Shown: positions 35,265 to 44,229, counted from the stretch's first letter. The stretch is 64,000 nucleotides of DNA from DASRAA01 sp963814165 (GCA_963814165.1 CAWFBW010000008.1:62001-126000), one strand, 5' to 3'. Made by a program: numbers and translations. The notes: generated by a model not told the origin, from the sequence alone.

Positions 35265-35841
35265 ATGGCTATCCGTTGGTTCGTGTTGATTTGCGTAGTT
35301 GCCTTGACTTTTGTGTCGCAGCTCGTTGGTGAAAGCACGGATTGCGGCGCCCCTGCACTGACCGTCTCGGACGGACGAGTTACCGAGTACGACGTTTGCA
35401 CCGAGCGCGACTTACTGGTATGGGGTCTACGCCCAAGCTGGGCACTCGTATTCGGTCGAGTTCGAGCCGTCGGTTGACAACTTCGCGAACGCGCCGAGCC
35501 CGCAAATTGGCGCGCTCGGCGTTTTTGGGCCAACTGACATCCTGCAAGGCTGCCACGGCTCGTCAAGTGTCGCAGTCACTCAGAATTCCGGGTACTCGCC
35601 TGCAATCATGAAAAACGGAGATGGAGTTGGCCGCCGTATTTCCTTTCCTGCCTCGAACACCGGGTTGTATCGGATCTATGCGATGAACGTCTCTGGCAGC
35701 GGAAGATACAGTTTTCGGATCGTTGATACTACGCTGTTCAATCCTCGCTGGAGCACATGGGCGGGCCGCGATGACCAATGGGGTTTCTTAAACGTCTCGG
35801 ACATGCCGGTCACTGGGACTCTGTCCGTCTACGACTCGAAT
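35265..35841 (+). pseudogene. 5' part of secreted-protein gene, frameshifted and split by IS66
   Basis: ATG with GGAG upstream, signal peptide MAIRWFVLICVVALTFVSQL and mature start GESTDCGAPALTVSDGR. A one-base shift near 35380 moves reading into the frame VPSTTFAPSATYWYGVYAQA, then HSYSVEFEPSVDNF, GPTDILQGCHGSSSVAVTQN, GRRISFPASNTGLYRIYAMN, ending LSVYDSN at the IS66 border. It aligns along its length with the intact paralogue at 16935-17723 (HSYSVEFEPPADNY; PTDFLQSCHGTSSV). The 3' part resumes on the other side of the element. Confidence 0.85.
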
Positions 35842-35862
35842 GTGAGCGTGAGAGCAAACACA
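35842..35862 (+). repeat. IS66 left inverted repeat
   Basis: Starts GTGAGCGTGAGAGCAA; pairs with the right end at 38353-38373. Confidence 0.85.
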
Positions 35863-35882
35863 CGGTTGACAGCAAGCTGGGG

Positions 35883-37554
35883 TTATGAGGCGGGCTGATT
35901 GTGTTTTGTGGCCCAGGCTTTGGGAGTGAGTTCTGCTACGCGATGGATGGAGAAGTTGTTGAGACCAGGCAGCACTGCGGCCAGATATTCGCGCACCGGA
36001 ATCTTCCTTCGACGGCAACTCTCTACGACCGATTGGATCGCGGCGACCTTGGGTCCGGCCTGAGGGCTGCCGATGTGGATCCAGTTCTTTCTGCCAATCG
36101 CGATGGGGCGCATGGAGTTCTCCGCGAGGTTGTTGGATAACTCCAGCTCGGGGTATTCGAGGAATCGTGTGAGCTTGTTCCACAGTGCCAACGTGTAGTT
36201 GGCGGCCTTGCCCGTGGCGCTCTGTGGCAAGGCGTTCTTCTGTGCCTCCAGGGCCTGTGCGCGGATTTCGTCCAGCAGTGCAGGCGCCTTCGCCAGTCGC
36301 AACCCATGACGCGCGGCGTGGTCCATGTTCTTCTCGCGCGCTTCGGCGTCGATGGCAAACAGATCATTCATCAACTTCACGATCCGCATTGCCGCCTGAT
36401 CCTTGGGGTTCAGCTTAACCGCGTCGATGAACTTTCTCCTCGCATGGGCCCAGCATCCAGCATGGACGATCTTCGGCCCGCCGATGCGGTCGTAAGCGGC
36501 ATAGCCATCCGTCTGCAGGAGACCTTCGAATGTCTGAAGAAACTGCTTGGGCCCTTCGCGTCCGCGTCCCAGGCGGAAGTCGAAGACGACATCACCGCCC
36601 GGGGTGCCGTACTGCCAGATGATAGGCTTGATGATTCTGGCCGCGGCCATCGTGCATCTGCACCTCAACCGGCGTCTCGTCGGCCTGGATATAACTTCCA
36701 CGAAGTAACTCGCGGCGCATCACTCCCACGATGGGAGTTAGTAGCTCGCCCACACGCATCACCCAGCCAACCATGGTGCCGCGGCTGATCTCTATCCCCA
36801 AGTCACGCTGCAGCATTACGCTCTGCCGATACAGCGGCAGGGAGTCACAGTACTTCGCAACAATCGTATCGATCACCACCTGGTCGCTGACCAGCGACTT
36901 CTCGATGATCCGCTCTGGCAGTGGCGCCGCCACCACGCCTCGCTCCTCGCACTGCCTGCAGGCGCGCTTCTCGCGCTTGGTCACCAGTACGAAGTATTTC
37001 GCCGGATCGACATCCAACTGCTCGCTCTCCTCGTAGCCGATCACCGTCGTCTCTGCGCCGCAGCCGCCGCACCGGCACTGCTCCGGTGTGCAGGCCACGA
37101 TCTTTTCCACTCGCGGAAGATTCCCCGGTAGCGTCTGGCGGCCAGGATGCTTGCGCCTTGTTTTTCTGCCAGAGGTTACCGACTCGCGTTGGCTCTCGGC
37201 CTCGACCTCGGCACGGCTGACGCCCGGCTCCAGTTCCAGCAACTCCAGTTGTGCGTCGGAGAGCTTTTCGCTGCCCGGACCATACTTCGCAATCCGCTGT
37301 TGACGCAGCCGCTCTTCCAGTACCCGGATCTTCAACTCCGCGTACTCCAGCTGGTTTTGATACGAGATGACAGTCTTCTGAAAATTGCTGAACTGATCGC
37401 TGATCGCCGTCAGCAGGGGCCCATTAAGTTGATTTTTCAGTTCTTCCAGGAGATCGGCGTGGGAAGAAGTTGCCGCCGCAGTGGACTTCGTCGCAGGCTG
37501 GGAAGTCGCACTCACGATGGCTATTGAATAACAGACACGCCTGTTGAAGTACAA
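35883..37554 (-). pseudogene. tnpC: IS66 transposase TnpC, split by one frameshift
   Basis: The N-terminal part (36592-37554) contains the leucine-zipper-like helix YQNQLEYAELKIRVLEERLR, the block RIAKYGPGSEKLS, the zinc-binding region CTPEQCRCGGCG ... CRQCEERG and the RNase-H core start GSYIQADETPVEVQ. The C-terminal part (35883-36701) continues WQYGTPGGDVVFDF, LLQTDGYAAYD, VHAGCWAHARRKF (DDE-type acids) and ends with NNLAENSMRPIAIGRKNW and the IS66_C segment. The shift lies near 36620, where a single extra base after the codons for NHQAY explains it. The real start may be a GTG at 37515 (SATSQPATK). As it stands the product is truncated. Confidence 0.9.
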
Positions 37555-37570
37555 CAGTTTTGCCGAGTGT

Positions 37571-37957
37571 TTATGCGGGGCTTCTTAACTTGCGTGGTTC
37601 CTCCGTAACCGGCTTGCGATACCATCGCCGACGCTGCGCTTGTACCAGATCGATCCCACCCAGCAGCATCGCCAATTCCTCGTGACTCAACACGATTTTG
37701 CCCGCCGCGTCCCTCGACTCAGGCCAGTGAAAGCGGCCCTTCTCAATCCGCTTCGTGCACACCCACAGACCACTTCCGTCCCAGAACAAAACCTTCAGCC
37801 GGTTGCGCTGCCCATTGCTGAACAGAAACACATGCCCGCTCAGCGGGTCGCACTCCAACTGATCACGGACCATCCCATACAATCCGTTGAAGCCCTTGCG
37901 CATGTCCGTGGTTCCCGGCGCCAGATAGATGCGCGTCGCCGCGCCCACACCGAACAC
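37571..37957 (-). CDS. tnpB: IS66 accessory protein TnpB
   Basis: 128 residues with the invariant TnpB pattern: RIYLAPGTTDMRKGFNGLYG, GHVFLFSNGQRNRLKVLFWD, GLWVCTKRIEKGRFHWP. Full length and undamaged. Required with TnpA and TnpC for IS66 transposition; its exact biochemical job is not known. It lies 3 bases after the tnpA stop and 16 bases before the tnpC frame, as usual in the family. Confidence 0.95.
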   Translation of the reverse strand: MFGVGAATRIYLAPGTTDMRKGFNGLYGMVRDQLECDPLSGHVFLFSNGQRNRLKVLFWDGSGLWVCTKRIEKGRFHWPESRDAAGKIVLSHEELAMLLGGIDLVQAQRRRWYRKPVTEEPRKLRSPA

Positions 37958-37960
37958 GGC

Positions 37961-38329
37961 TTACAACCTCTCCAGCACACCTACCAGCCGCGCCAGGGTT
38001 GGCGCATCAAAGCCGAGTCCAACTTCAATCCTGCGGCCCGAGCCGACAACTACTGCCAGAACACTGCTCGTGGCCTGTCCTTGTGTGGGACTCACCCCGC
38101 TTAGCTCCACTGCCACCAGAGCACCGCCGCCAGCACCTGCGCTCCCAGCTTTCCTTCGTTTCCTCAGATAACGATTCAGAGTGTCCAGCACGACTCCGTG
38201 CCTGCGGCAGAACTCACTCGGCCTCAAGCCGCTCTGTACAAACTCTTCCACCAACTGCTGGATCGCCCATGCACTGCGACGGGGACGCCGTACCGGAACA
38301 CTGTTTCTTCGCTCATCCCACAACTTCAT
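37961..38329 (-). CDS. tnpA: IS66 protein TnpA (helix-turn-helix)
   Basis: 122 residues from the ATG at 38329 (MKLWDERRNS). The helix-turn-helix region AIQQLVEEFVQSGLRPSEFC-RRHGVVLDTLNRYLRKRRK is characteristic of IS66 orf1, and the C-terminal VAVELSGVSP ... RIEVGLGFDAPTLARLVGVL strand-helix tail is also conserved. The frame extends upstream beyond the element's end, which is fortuitous. Intact. Confidence 0.88.
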   Translation of the reverse strand: MKLWDERRNSVPVRRPRRSAWAIQQLVEEFVQSGLRPSEFCRRHGVVLDTLNRYLRKRRKAGSAGAGGGALVAVELSGVSPTQGQATSSVLAVVVGSGRRIEVGLGFDAPTLARLVGVLERL

Positions 38330-38352
38330 CACAGCAGCCCGCAATAAAACAG

Positions 38353-38373
38353 GTGCGTTGCTCTCACGCTTAC
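38353..38373 (-). repeat. IS66 right inverted repeat
   Basis: Read inward it starts GTAAGCGTGAGAGCAA; pairs with the left end at 35842. Confidence 0.85.
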
Positions 38374-38594
38374 TCTCGAACAGCAAACTGATAACCTCAG
38401 TTCTGTTTACGGTTCCAGCGGGAGGAGAGGTGGTCAGAGGTTCCACCAGCAGTGACCTCAATCTCCCTCGAAACACGAGTGGATATGCAATCTATAGTCA
38501 CAACGGTCCACCGGGTGCGATCATTGCCGATGCCTACATCCTTGCTCCGACCTTCACCGTGTACACGAAGTTCGAGGGGATTGGGGCGCACTGA
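38374..38594 (+). pseudogene. 3' part of the secreted-protein gene split by IS66
   Basis: Continues the broken gene with SNSKLITSVLFTVPAGGEVV, then LNLPRNTSGYAIYSHNGPPG and AIIADAYILAPTFTVYTKFE, stopping at 38594. The intact paralogue reads ESQFSIPPGGRVAAS, LNLPRNSVGSAMFSHNGPPN and SIMAEAFLN in the same places. Joining this part to LSVYDSN at 35841 through the shared CTCGAA restores a continuous frame. Confidence 0.85.
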
Positions 38595-39029
38595 GATTCG
38601 CGGTATTGACCTCACCTCCAGTGGTGCGGACGATCGTTATTGTAGCGACGGATTGATCACACTGGTCGTGAATCGCTTCAAGCAACGTGAATGACGCCCA
38701 CGAAACCCGTGGAACGCCGCCGTTGCGTAACCGTGACTGCATCTGACGGGAGCCCACTCGGATGCTGATGCTTCACTGAGCCACGATTCCCAGACGGACC
38801 GCCCTGCGCGGTCGGGAACGCATTTCGCGAAGAAGCGTGTAGTCAGCTCCGCTTGGCACGAGCCAATCGCGTTGCTTCCGTCCGCTGTATAGATCCACAA
38901 CTCAACCCGACTGTCCCATCATGATCGCAGGGGACGACTGGCGATGACGGCACGATCGTAGCAGTCGATCTCGCGCAGACCGGCTGTTCCTTGTGCCTGG
39001 CGATAGCTATTCACGGTAGAATCGTAACT
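38595..39029. other. Intergenic gap before gmd, nothing recognised
   Basis: 435 bases without a supported gene. A minus-strand open frame of 87 codons (38637-38900) has no known motif or ribosome-binding site. The 3' end should contain the promoter for the gmd operon, but I see no strong -35/-10 pair. Confidence 0.5.
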
Positions 39030-40082
39030 ATGGGTGACAGTTCAGGGAAGGTTGCGGTAGTAACTGGGATCACCGGGCAAGACGGAGCATATCTTGCTGA
39101 ATTTCTCCTGCAACGTGGGTACAGTGTCATTGGAGCTTTTCGCCGGACCAGTTCCGCCAATTTCTGGCGCATCGCGTCGTTAGGGGTTCCTGAGCATCCG
39201 GCGCTGCAGCTCGTCGAGCACGATGTCTCGGACATCGGCGCAAGTATTCGGCTGTTGGATCGCACCGGGGCGACGGAGGTCTACAATCTGGCGGCGCAAA
39301 GTTTCGTTGGACTCTCCTTCGACCAGCCCGTAACGACGGCCGAGATTACCGGAGTAGGCGCGCTCCATCTGCTGGAAGCGATCCGGACCGTGAACCTGAA
39401 GATTCGCTTCTACCAAGCCTCTACGTCGGAGATGTTTGGAAAAGTTCAGGCCGTGCCGCAAGATGAAAGCACCGCGTTTTATCCCCGAAGTCCTTACGGC
39501 GTGGCCAAGCTGTTCGCGCACTGGACGACCATTAACTATCGAGAATCGTACGGTATCTTCGGAGTTAGCGGCATTCTTTTCAATCACGAGTCGCCGCTTC
39601 GCGGGCTTGAGTTTGTGACTCGCAAGATCACGGACGGCATCGCACGTATCAAGCTGGGCAAACGAGAGGTGCTGGAACTCGGCAACCTGGATGCAAAACG
39701 CGACTGGGGTTTTGCCAGGGAATACGTCGACGGGATGTGGCGCATGCTGCAGGCCCCAGAATCCGGAGTTTATGTTCTGGCGACAGGGAAAAATGCGTCG
39801 GTTCGTGACTTCGTCACGCTTGCGGGGAAGGCAGCGGATATCCTCATCGAGTGGAAAGGCAGCGGCGAACACGAAATTGGCGTCGACGCGAAGACCGGCA
39901 AGACGGTCGTTCGCATCAATCCCAAATTCTACCGTCCGGCGGAAGTGGATATGCTGATCGGAGACGGGGCCAAAGCCAAGCGTGAACTGGGCTGGAGCGC
40001 CGAAACCTCCCTTGAGGAACTCTGCCGCATCATGGTGGACGAAGACATCAAGCGCGTTGCCAACACCCATGCCCTCTTCTGA
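39030..40082 (+). CDS. gmd: GDP-mannose 4,6-dehydratase
   Basis: 350 residues of the extended SDR family with Gmd-specific features: VVTGITGQDGAYLAEFLLQR at the NAD site, FRRTSSANFWRI, the catalytic FYQASTSEMFG (T, S, E), YPRSPYGVAKLFAHW (YxxxK), GILFNHESPLRG and AKRDWGFAREYVDGMW. It converts GDP-D-mannose to GDP-4-keto-6-deoxy-D-mannose, the shared precursor of GDP-rhamnose, fucose, 6-deoxytalose and perosamine. The ATG at 39030 fits the family start. It overlaps the next gene by 14 bases, so the pair acts together. The 'RRTSSANFWRI' form is of the bacterial short-Gmd group. Confidence 0.96.
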   Translation: MGDSSGKVAVVTGITGQDGAYLAEFLLQRGYSVIGAFRRTSSANFWRIASLGVPEHPALQLVEHDVSDIGASIRLLDRTGATEVYNLAAQSFVGLSFDQPVTTAEITGVGALHLLEAIRTVNLKIRFYQASTSEMFGKVQAVPQDESTAFYPRSPYGVAKLFAHWTTINYRESYGIFGVSGILFNHESPLRGLEFVTRKITDGIARIKLGKREVLELGNLDAKRDWGFAREYVDGMWRMLQAPESGVYVLATGKNASVRDFVTLAGKAADILIEWKGSGEHEIGVDAKTGKTVVRINPKFYRPAEVDMLIGDGAKAKRELGWSAETSLEELCRIMVDEDIKRVANTHALF

Positions 40083-40953
40083 CGCAACGAAGACCGTACT
40101 CCTGACGGGAGCCGGCGGTTTTACGGGGCGCTACCTTGAGTCCGCACTGCTCGAGCGCGGATATCGAGTGTGGCGGCTCGACCCGAGCGGACCTGATCCG
40201 TGCGATCTTACGGATCTTGCCGCAGTCGAGCGAACTGTCCGCAGGGCGCAGCCGAATTTCGTTGTCCATCTGGCGGCGATCTCTTTTGTCGCGCATGGCA
40301 ATGCAGAGGACTTTTACCGCGTCAACGTAATTGGCACAGTGAACCTGTTGCAGGTACTCGCGGGGCTTGATCGCCCGCCCAGCAAGGTTGTGCTTGCCAG
40401 CAGCGCCAACATCTACGGAATGCCCCCCGTCGAGGTGCTGGATGAATCGCTGTGCCCCGCGCCGGTTAGCCATTATGCATGCAGCAAGCTCGCGATGGAG
40501 CAAATGGCTCGAAGCTGGTTTGGCCGGCTTCGCATTCTGATCACGCGTCCCTTCAATTACACGGGACCGGGGCAGGCTGATCACTTCCTGGTTCCCAAGA
40601 TCGTAAAGCACTTCAAGGAGCGCGCTCCTTTCATCGAACTCGGCAATCTCCACGTGAGCCGGGACTATTCCGACGTAGAGGACGTGGTTGCAGCCTACGT
40701 GGCGCTGCTGGAGAGCGATGTCCACTCCGAGGCTGTCAACATCTGCAGTGGGCGGGACATAGCCTTGCTCGAAATTGTCTCAATGATGAAGGACATTGCA
40801 GGCCACGACATCGAAGTGCGAGTGAATCCTGAGTTTGTTCGAGACAATGAAGTTGCCCGCCTGGTGGGAAGCTCCGTCAAGTTGCGTAGCGTGGTCACGC
40901 TTCCGCCGTTCCGTCCGTTCCAGGACACACTTCGCCGAATGTTCGAAGCGTAG
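40069..40953 (+). CDS. GDP-4-keto-6-deoxy-mannose reductase-like SDR (Rmd-like)
   Basis: 294 residues: VLLTGAGGFTGRYLESALLE, a D after DPCDLTDLAAVERTV, VVHLAAISFVAHG, ASSANIYGM, and YACSKLAME (YxxxK). HVSRDYSDVEDVVAAYVALL and AVNICSGRDIAL match Rmd, which reduces the Gmd product to GDP-D-rhamnose. The overlap with gmd strongly supports the pathway, but which 6-deoxyhexose is made (D-rhamnose or 6-deoxy-D-talose) cannot be read from the sequence. Fucose synthase is less likely because the fold lacks the GMER-specific C-terminal features. Confidence 0.85.
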   Translation: MPSSDATKTVLLTGAGGFTGRYLESALLERGYRVWRLDPSGPDPCDLTDLAAVERTVRRAQPNFVVHLAAISFVAHGNAEDFYRVNVIGTVNLLQVLAGLDRPPSKVVLASSANIYGMPPVEVLDESLCPAPVSHYACSKLAMEQMARSWFGRLRILITRPFNYTGPGQADHFLVPKIVKHFKERAPFIELGNLHVSRDYSDVEDVVAAYVALLESDVHSEAVNICSGRDIALLEIVSMMKDIAGHDIEVRVNPEFVRDNEVARLVGSSVKLRSVVTLPPFRPFQDTLRRMFEA

Positions 40954-41108
40954 TCGCATCGGCGCCGGAAACCCCGATGGGGTTGTGGCGCCGGCGCGCA
41001 ACCTACGCCCACAGGTTTGCGGGCCGTCGGCTGTCGTACAATTTATTGCGGTCTTCCTCGCAAGGATTCTGCGGAATCGATCTGGTTCCATTAGTTGAAA
41101 GGATTTCA

Positions 41109-41294
41109 GTGTTGTCTCGGGATGCTCGTGTGTCGATTGCAGAAGGCTCCGGCCGGGTTGGTATGCCCTTTGGCGTTGCGCTGGCCAAGCAGGTGTTGTA
41201 TGCGGACTCGCTGGCCGCAGATGAGAACCCATCACTCCTGCGGAAGGTCTATGGTGAGGTTTCGGCACCAGTGGCCGTGGGAAGCCGAGACTAG
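41109..41294 (+). CDS. Small open frame of unknown function before the SDR gene
   Basis: A 61-codon frame with a GTG start, AAAGGA six bases upstream and a stop just three bases before the next gene. Encoded protein: LSRDARVSIAEGSGRVGMPF then ALAKQVLYADSLAADENPSL. I recognise no domain. It could be a small protein or the remnant of a larger gene. The rest of the 344-base gap (40954-41297) holds nothing else. Confidence 0.4.
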   Translation: MLSRDARVSIAEGSGRVGMPFGVALAKQVLYADSLAADENPSLLRKVYGEVSAPVAVGSRD

Positions 41295-41297
41295 TCG

Positions 41298-42317
41298 ATG
41301 AAAGCCCTCATTTCTGGAGCGTCCGGATTCATCTGCGGATACCTGGTGCAGGAGTTGTTGAACGAGGGCTACCAAGTCGTCGGCTTGGACAACTATAGCA
41401 AGTACGGGCGTGTGGCCAAGTCGTATGACTCCCACCCAAATTACCAGCTGGTCGAGGGCGACGCCAAAGATGCCGAACTGATGAAGGAATTGATCGAGGA
41501 CTGCGATCAGTTCGTCGCGGCGGCCGCCATGATCGGCGGTATTTCCTACTTTCACGAGTTCGCCTACGACCTGCTGGCGGAGAACGAGCGGATCATTGCA
41601 GCGGCATTTGACGCGGCGATTTGGGCGCACCGTCACGGAAAGTTGCGCAAGATCACGGCGATGTCGTCGAGCATGGTGTTTGAAAACTCAACGGAGTTTC
41701 CCACTCCGGAAGGCGCCCAGCGCAGGTGCCCGCCCCCGAGTTCGACCTACGGATTCCAGAAGCTGGCGACGGAGTTCTTCGCACAGGGCGCGCATGAGCA
41801 ATATCAGTTGCCCTACACGATTGTGCGTCCGTTTAACTGCGTGGGCATCGGCGAGCAGCGGGCACTGCGCGACCACGACATCTGGAGTGGCAATGTGAAG
41901 CTCGCTCTATCGCATGTCGTTCCTGACCTGGTCCAAAAAATCCTCAGAGGCCAGGATCCCGTGCATATCCTCGGCAATGGGATGCAGGTCCGGCACTACA
42001 CCTACGGGGGTGACCTGGCGCGAGGAATCAGGATCGCGATGGAGCACGAGAACGCGCTGAATGACGACTTCAATCTATCCACGGCAACACGAACCACCGT
42101 ACTCGAATTGACTGGGCAAATCTGGCGAAAGATCAATCCCGACAAGCCGTTTCGATATGTCTGTGATCCGCCCTACCCGTACGATGTGCAGGAGCGGTCA
42201 CCCAGTGTCGACAAGGCCCGGCGACTGCTGGGCTTCGAGGCCACGACTTCGCTGGATGAAATCCTGGACGAAGTGATTGCCTGGATCTCCGACCAAGTAA
42301 AGGTTGGGCAGATTTGA
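41298..42317 (+). CDS. SDR-family sugar-nucleotide epimerase/dehydratase
   Basis: 339 residues, extended SDR. The NAD-binding loop reads SGASGFICGYLVQELL: the third glycine of GxxGxxG is a cysteine, a notable change in an otherwise intact protein. Other parts are normal: LDNYSKYG, VEGDAKD, SSSMVFENS with the catalytic serine, STYGFQKLATEFF (YxxxK), RPFNCVG, and HYTYGGDLARGIRIAME for the substrate end. It resembles the UDP-sugar epimerase/decarboxylase branch. It overlaps the following glycosyltransferase start by four bases (TTGA). Substrate unknown; placed with the GDP-sugar genes. Confidence 0.85.
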   Translation: MKALISGASGFICGYLVQELLNEGYQVVGLDNYSKYGRVAKSYDSHPNYQLVEGDAKDAELMKELIEDCDQFVAAAAMIGGISYFHEFAYDLLAENERIIAAAFDAAIWAHRHGKLRKITAMSSSMVFENSTEFPTPEGAQRRCPPPSSTYGFQKLATEFFAQGAHEQYQLPYTIVRPFNCVGIGEQRALRDHDIWSGNVKLALSHVVPDLVQKILRGQDPVHILGNGMQVRHYTYGGDLARGIRIAMEHENALNDDFNLSTATRTTVLELTGQIWRKINPDKPFRYVCDPPYPYDVQERSPSVDKARRLLGFEATTSLDEILDEVIAWISDQVKVGQI

Positions 42318-43102
42318 GCGAGGTATTCGAGCCGGGCGGCTATTCATCCAGAAGAGAGCCTTCGACCACGCACGGCGACTCGGATGGCGGTGAGCCGCCA
42401 GTCGAACTGACTCTGGTCATCCCTGTTTACAACGAAGCCGCGAACTTCCCCCGACTCTGGGGCGAAATAACGTCGCAAATCAGTTCGCCGTTTCGCGCAC
42501 TGGTGGTGTACGACTTCGACGAGGACAGCACCGTTCCGGTCGTCCAGCAAGTCATCGCCTCGGGAGAGCGCCAGCTTGAGTTGCTGAAAAACGAGGTTGG
42601 CCGTGGGGTAGTGGGAGCCATCCGCAGCGGTTTCAACCATGCGAACGACGGCGCGGTACTGGTGGTGATGGCCGACCTCTCCGACGACTTGTCGCAAGTG
42701 GATCAGATGCTGGCCTATTACAAGTCGGGATACCACGTGGTGGTGGCCAGCCGCTACATGCCGGGCGGGCGACTCGTGGATGCTCCGGCGCTCAAACAGG
42801 TGATTTCGCGAATGGCTGGCATCAGTCTGCGATGGCTGCGCGGCATTCCCACTCACGATGCCACCAATGCATTCAAGCTCTATGATGTAAAGTTCCTGAA
42901 GCAGGTTGAAATCGAGAGCACCGGCGGCTTTGAGCTCAGCCTTGAACTCCTGGTGAAGGCGTACCTGAGCGGTTGCCGGATCATCGAGTTTCCCACAACC
43001 TGGCGCGGCCGCACCCAGGGCGAATCACGATTTCGTTTCTGGGCTTGGTTGCCCCTCTACCTCAAGTGGTATTTCTTTGCATTCCAGCCGCGCCAGTTTT
43101 AG
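42314..43102 (+). CDS. GT2 glycosyltransferase, polyprenyl-phosphate sugar synthase-like
   Basis: 262 residues, TTG start overlapping the upstream stop (TTGA). Typical blocks: LTLVIPVYNEAANFPRLW, VVYDFDEDSTVPVV (a slightly unusual acidic motif), NEVGRGVVGAIRSGF, VVMADLSDDLSQVDQML in place of the more common 'DADLSHDP', and DATNAFKLYD. The C-terminal RTQGESRFRFWAWLPLYLKW resembles DPM1-type enzymes. It likely produces a lipid-linked sugar. Confidence 0.85.
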   Translation: MSEVFEPGGYSSRREPSTTHGDSDGGEPPVELTLVIPVYNEAANFPRLWGEITSQISSPFRALVVYDFDEDSTVPVVQQVIASGERQLELLKNEVGRGVVGAIRSGFNHANDGAVLVVMADLSDDLSQVDQMLAYYKSGYHVVVASRYMPGGRLVDAPALKQVISRMAGISLRWLRGIPTHDATNAFKLYDVKFLKQVEIESTGGFELSLELLVKAYLSGCRIIEFPTTWRGRTQGESRFRFWAWLPLYLKWYFFAFQPRQF

Positions 43103-43155
43103 ACCGCCAGCAGATCGGCTCGCCGCAGCTAATTCAGGCGGTAGCGTGCAGGGCG

Positions 43156-44229
43156 GTGTCGTATTCTGATGACACGATCCAAACAATCGCTGTGAAGACC
43201 GTAGCCATAGTCATTCCGTCGCTGCACCGTCCGGACCTGACCGTCCGCTGCATCCATGCCATTCAGCGGCAGACCCTGTCGGCTGAGCTGTGGAAGCTCG
43301 TTGTGGTCGAGAATGAAGCGCGAGCGGACAGTATCCTTCCCGATCCTCTTCCGCACAACACGATGCGAATTGAGCTATCGACCAACGAGGGCACCACCAA
43401 CTCCATCAATCGCGGCATGGCCGCCGTGCCGTCGCCGTATGTCCTGCTGCTGAAAAATGATGTGGAGTTGGCTCCTGACTATCTCGAAATACTTTTGAAG
43501 ATCCTGGAGGCCGACGAACAACTGGGCTTCGCGACCGGGAAGCTGCTACGCGCCACCGACCACGGCCAACTCGACGGCGCAGGCGATGCCATGTTGCTCG
43601 CAGGTGCGTCGTATCGACTGGGACACCTCGATCGCGATGAAGGTCGGTTCGATGGGCGCACGCCGCTGCTATCAGCCTGTGGGGCTGCCGTGCTCTATCG
43701 CTCGAAGGCATTTCTTCTCTCGGGTGCTTTGGATGCAGACTTCTTCGCCTACCTTGATGACCTCGACTTGGCGCTGCGCGTGAACCTGATCGGTTATCGC
43801 GGCACGTATGTGCCTGAAGCGGTCGCGTACCACATCGGCAGTGCAACCCTTGGCCAGCCGCTGCATCCGCGTGTCGTGGAGTATCTGACTCGCAATCAGT
43901 TCTTTGTCTTGACGAAAAACTATCCCGCACCGCTGTTTCGCCGGCTCTTGCCTCGCATCGTGTTGTATCAGCTCTTCTGGACGGCGTATGCATTGAAGCG
44001 CGGTGGACTCGCCCCCTATCTGCGCGGCCTGAGGGGAGCTGTCCGCGGCAGAAAGCGCATGAAGCAGAAGCACCGCGAATTGATGGCGAAGCGCAAGCTC
44101 GACGACGAGCAACTACTCGCTTTGATGACGATGTCAGAACGGCAAGTATATGACTGGCACCAATCGCAGCCTGAGTCCAGACGTTCATCGTTGTTAAACG
44201 CCTATTTCGCCGTTTTCCGGCCGCGATAG
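43156..44229 (+). CDS. GT2 glycosyltransferase (rhamnosyltransferase-like)
   Basis: About 357 residues. Start of the domain VAIVIPSLHRPDLTVRCIHA, then VVVENEARAD, STNEGTTNSINRGMAAVPSP, LLKNDVELAPDYLEILLKIL, and FFAYLDDLDLALRVNLIGYR (the D-D-x-D region near the acceptor end). This matches the WbbL/RfbN-like rhamnosyl group, in line with the GDP-6-deoxyhexose genes upstream. Two GTG starts are possible, 43156 and 43192; the frame is open further, but that extension overlaps the previous gene and is poorly coding. It is the last gene of the polysaccharide locus. Confidence 0.85.
   Translation: MSYSDDTIQTIAVKTVAIVIPSLHRPDLTVRCIHAIQRQTLSAELWKLVVVENEARADSILPDPLPHNTMRIELSTNEGTTNSINRGMAAVPSPYVLLLKNDVELAPDYLEILLKILEADEQLGFATGKLLRATDHGQLDGAGDAMLLAGASYRLGHLDRDEGRFDGRTPLLSACGAAVLYRSKAFLLSGALDADFFAYLDDLDLALRVNLIGYRGTYVPEAVAYHIGSATLGQPLHPRVVEYLTRNQFFVLTKNYPAPLFRRLLPRIVLYQLFWTAYALKRGGLAPYLRGLRGAVRGRKRMKQKHRELMAKRKLDDEQLLALMTMSERQVYDWHQSQPESRRSSLLNAYFAVFRPR

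Larger units (their letters stand above)
35842..38373 (-). mobile_element. IS66-family insertion sequence
   Basis: A 2.53-kb element, the usual size for IS66. It has the three-gene set tnpA-tnpB-tnpC, all on the minus strand. The ends are inverted repeats starting GTGAGCGTGAGAGCAA on the left (35842) and GTAAGCGTGAGAGCAA on the right (38373, reading inward), 15 of 16 bases alike and with the GTAAGCG-type tip of the family. The flanks share CTCGAA (35835-35840 and 38375-38380), the remains of the expected 8-bp target duplication, two positions having changed. It sits in a secreted-protein gene that joins perfectly in reading frame when the element and one duplicate are removed. The tnpC frameshift suggests it can no longer move by itself. 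Confidence 0.93.
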
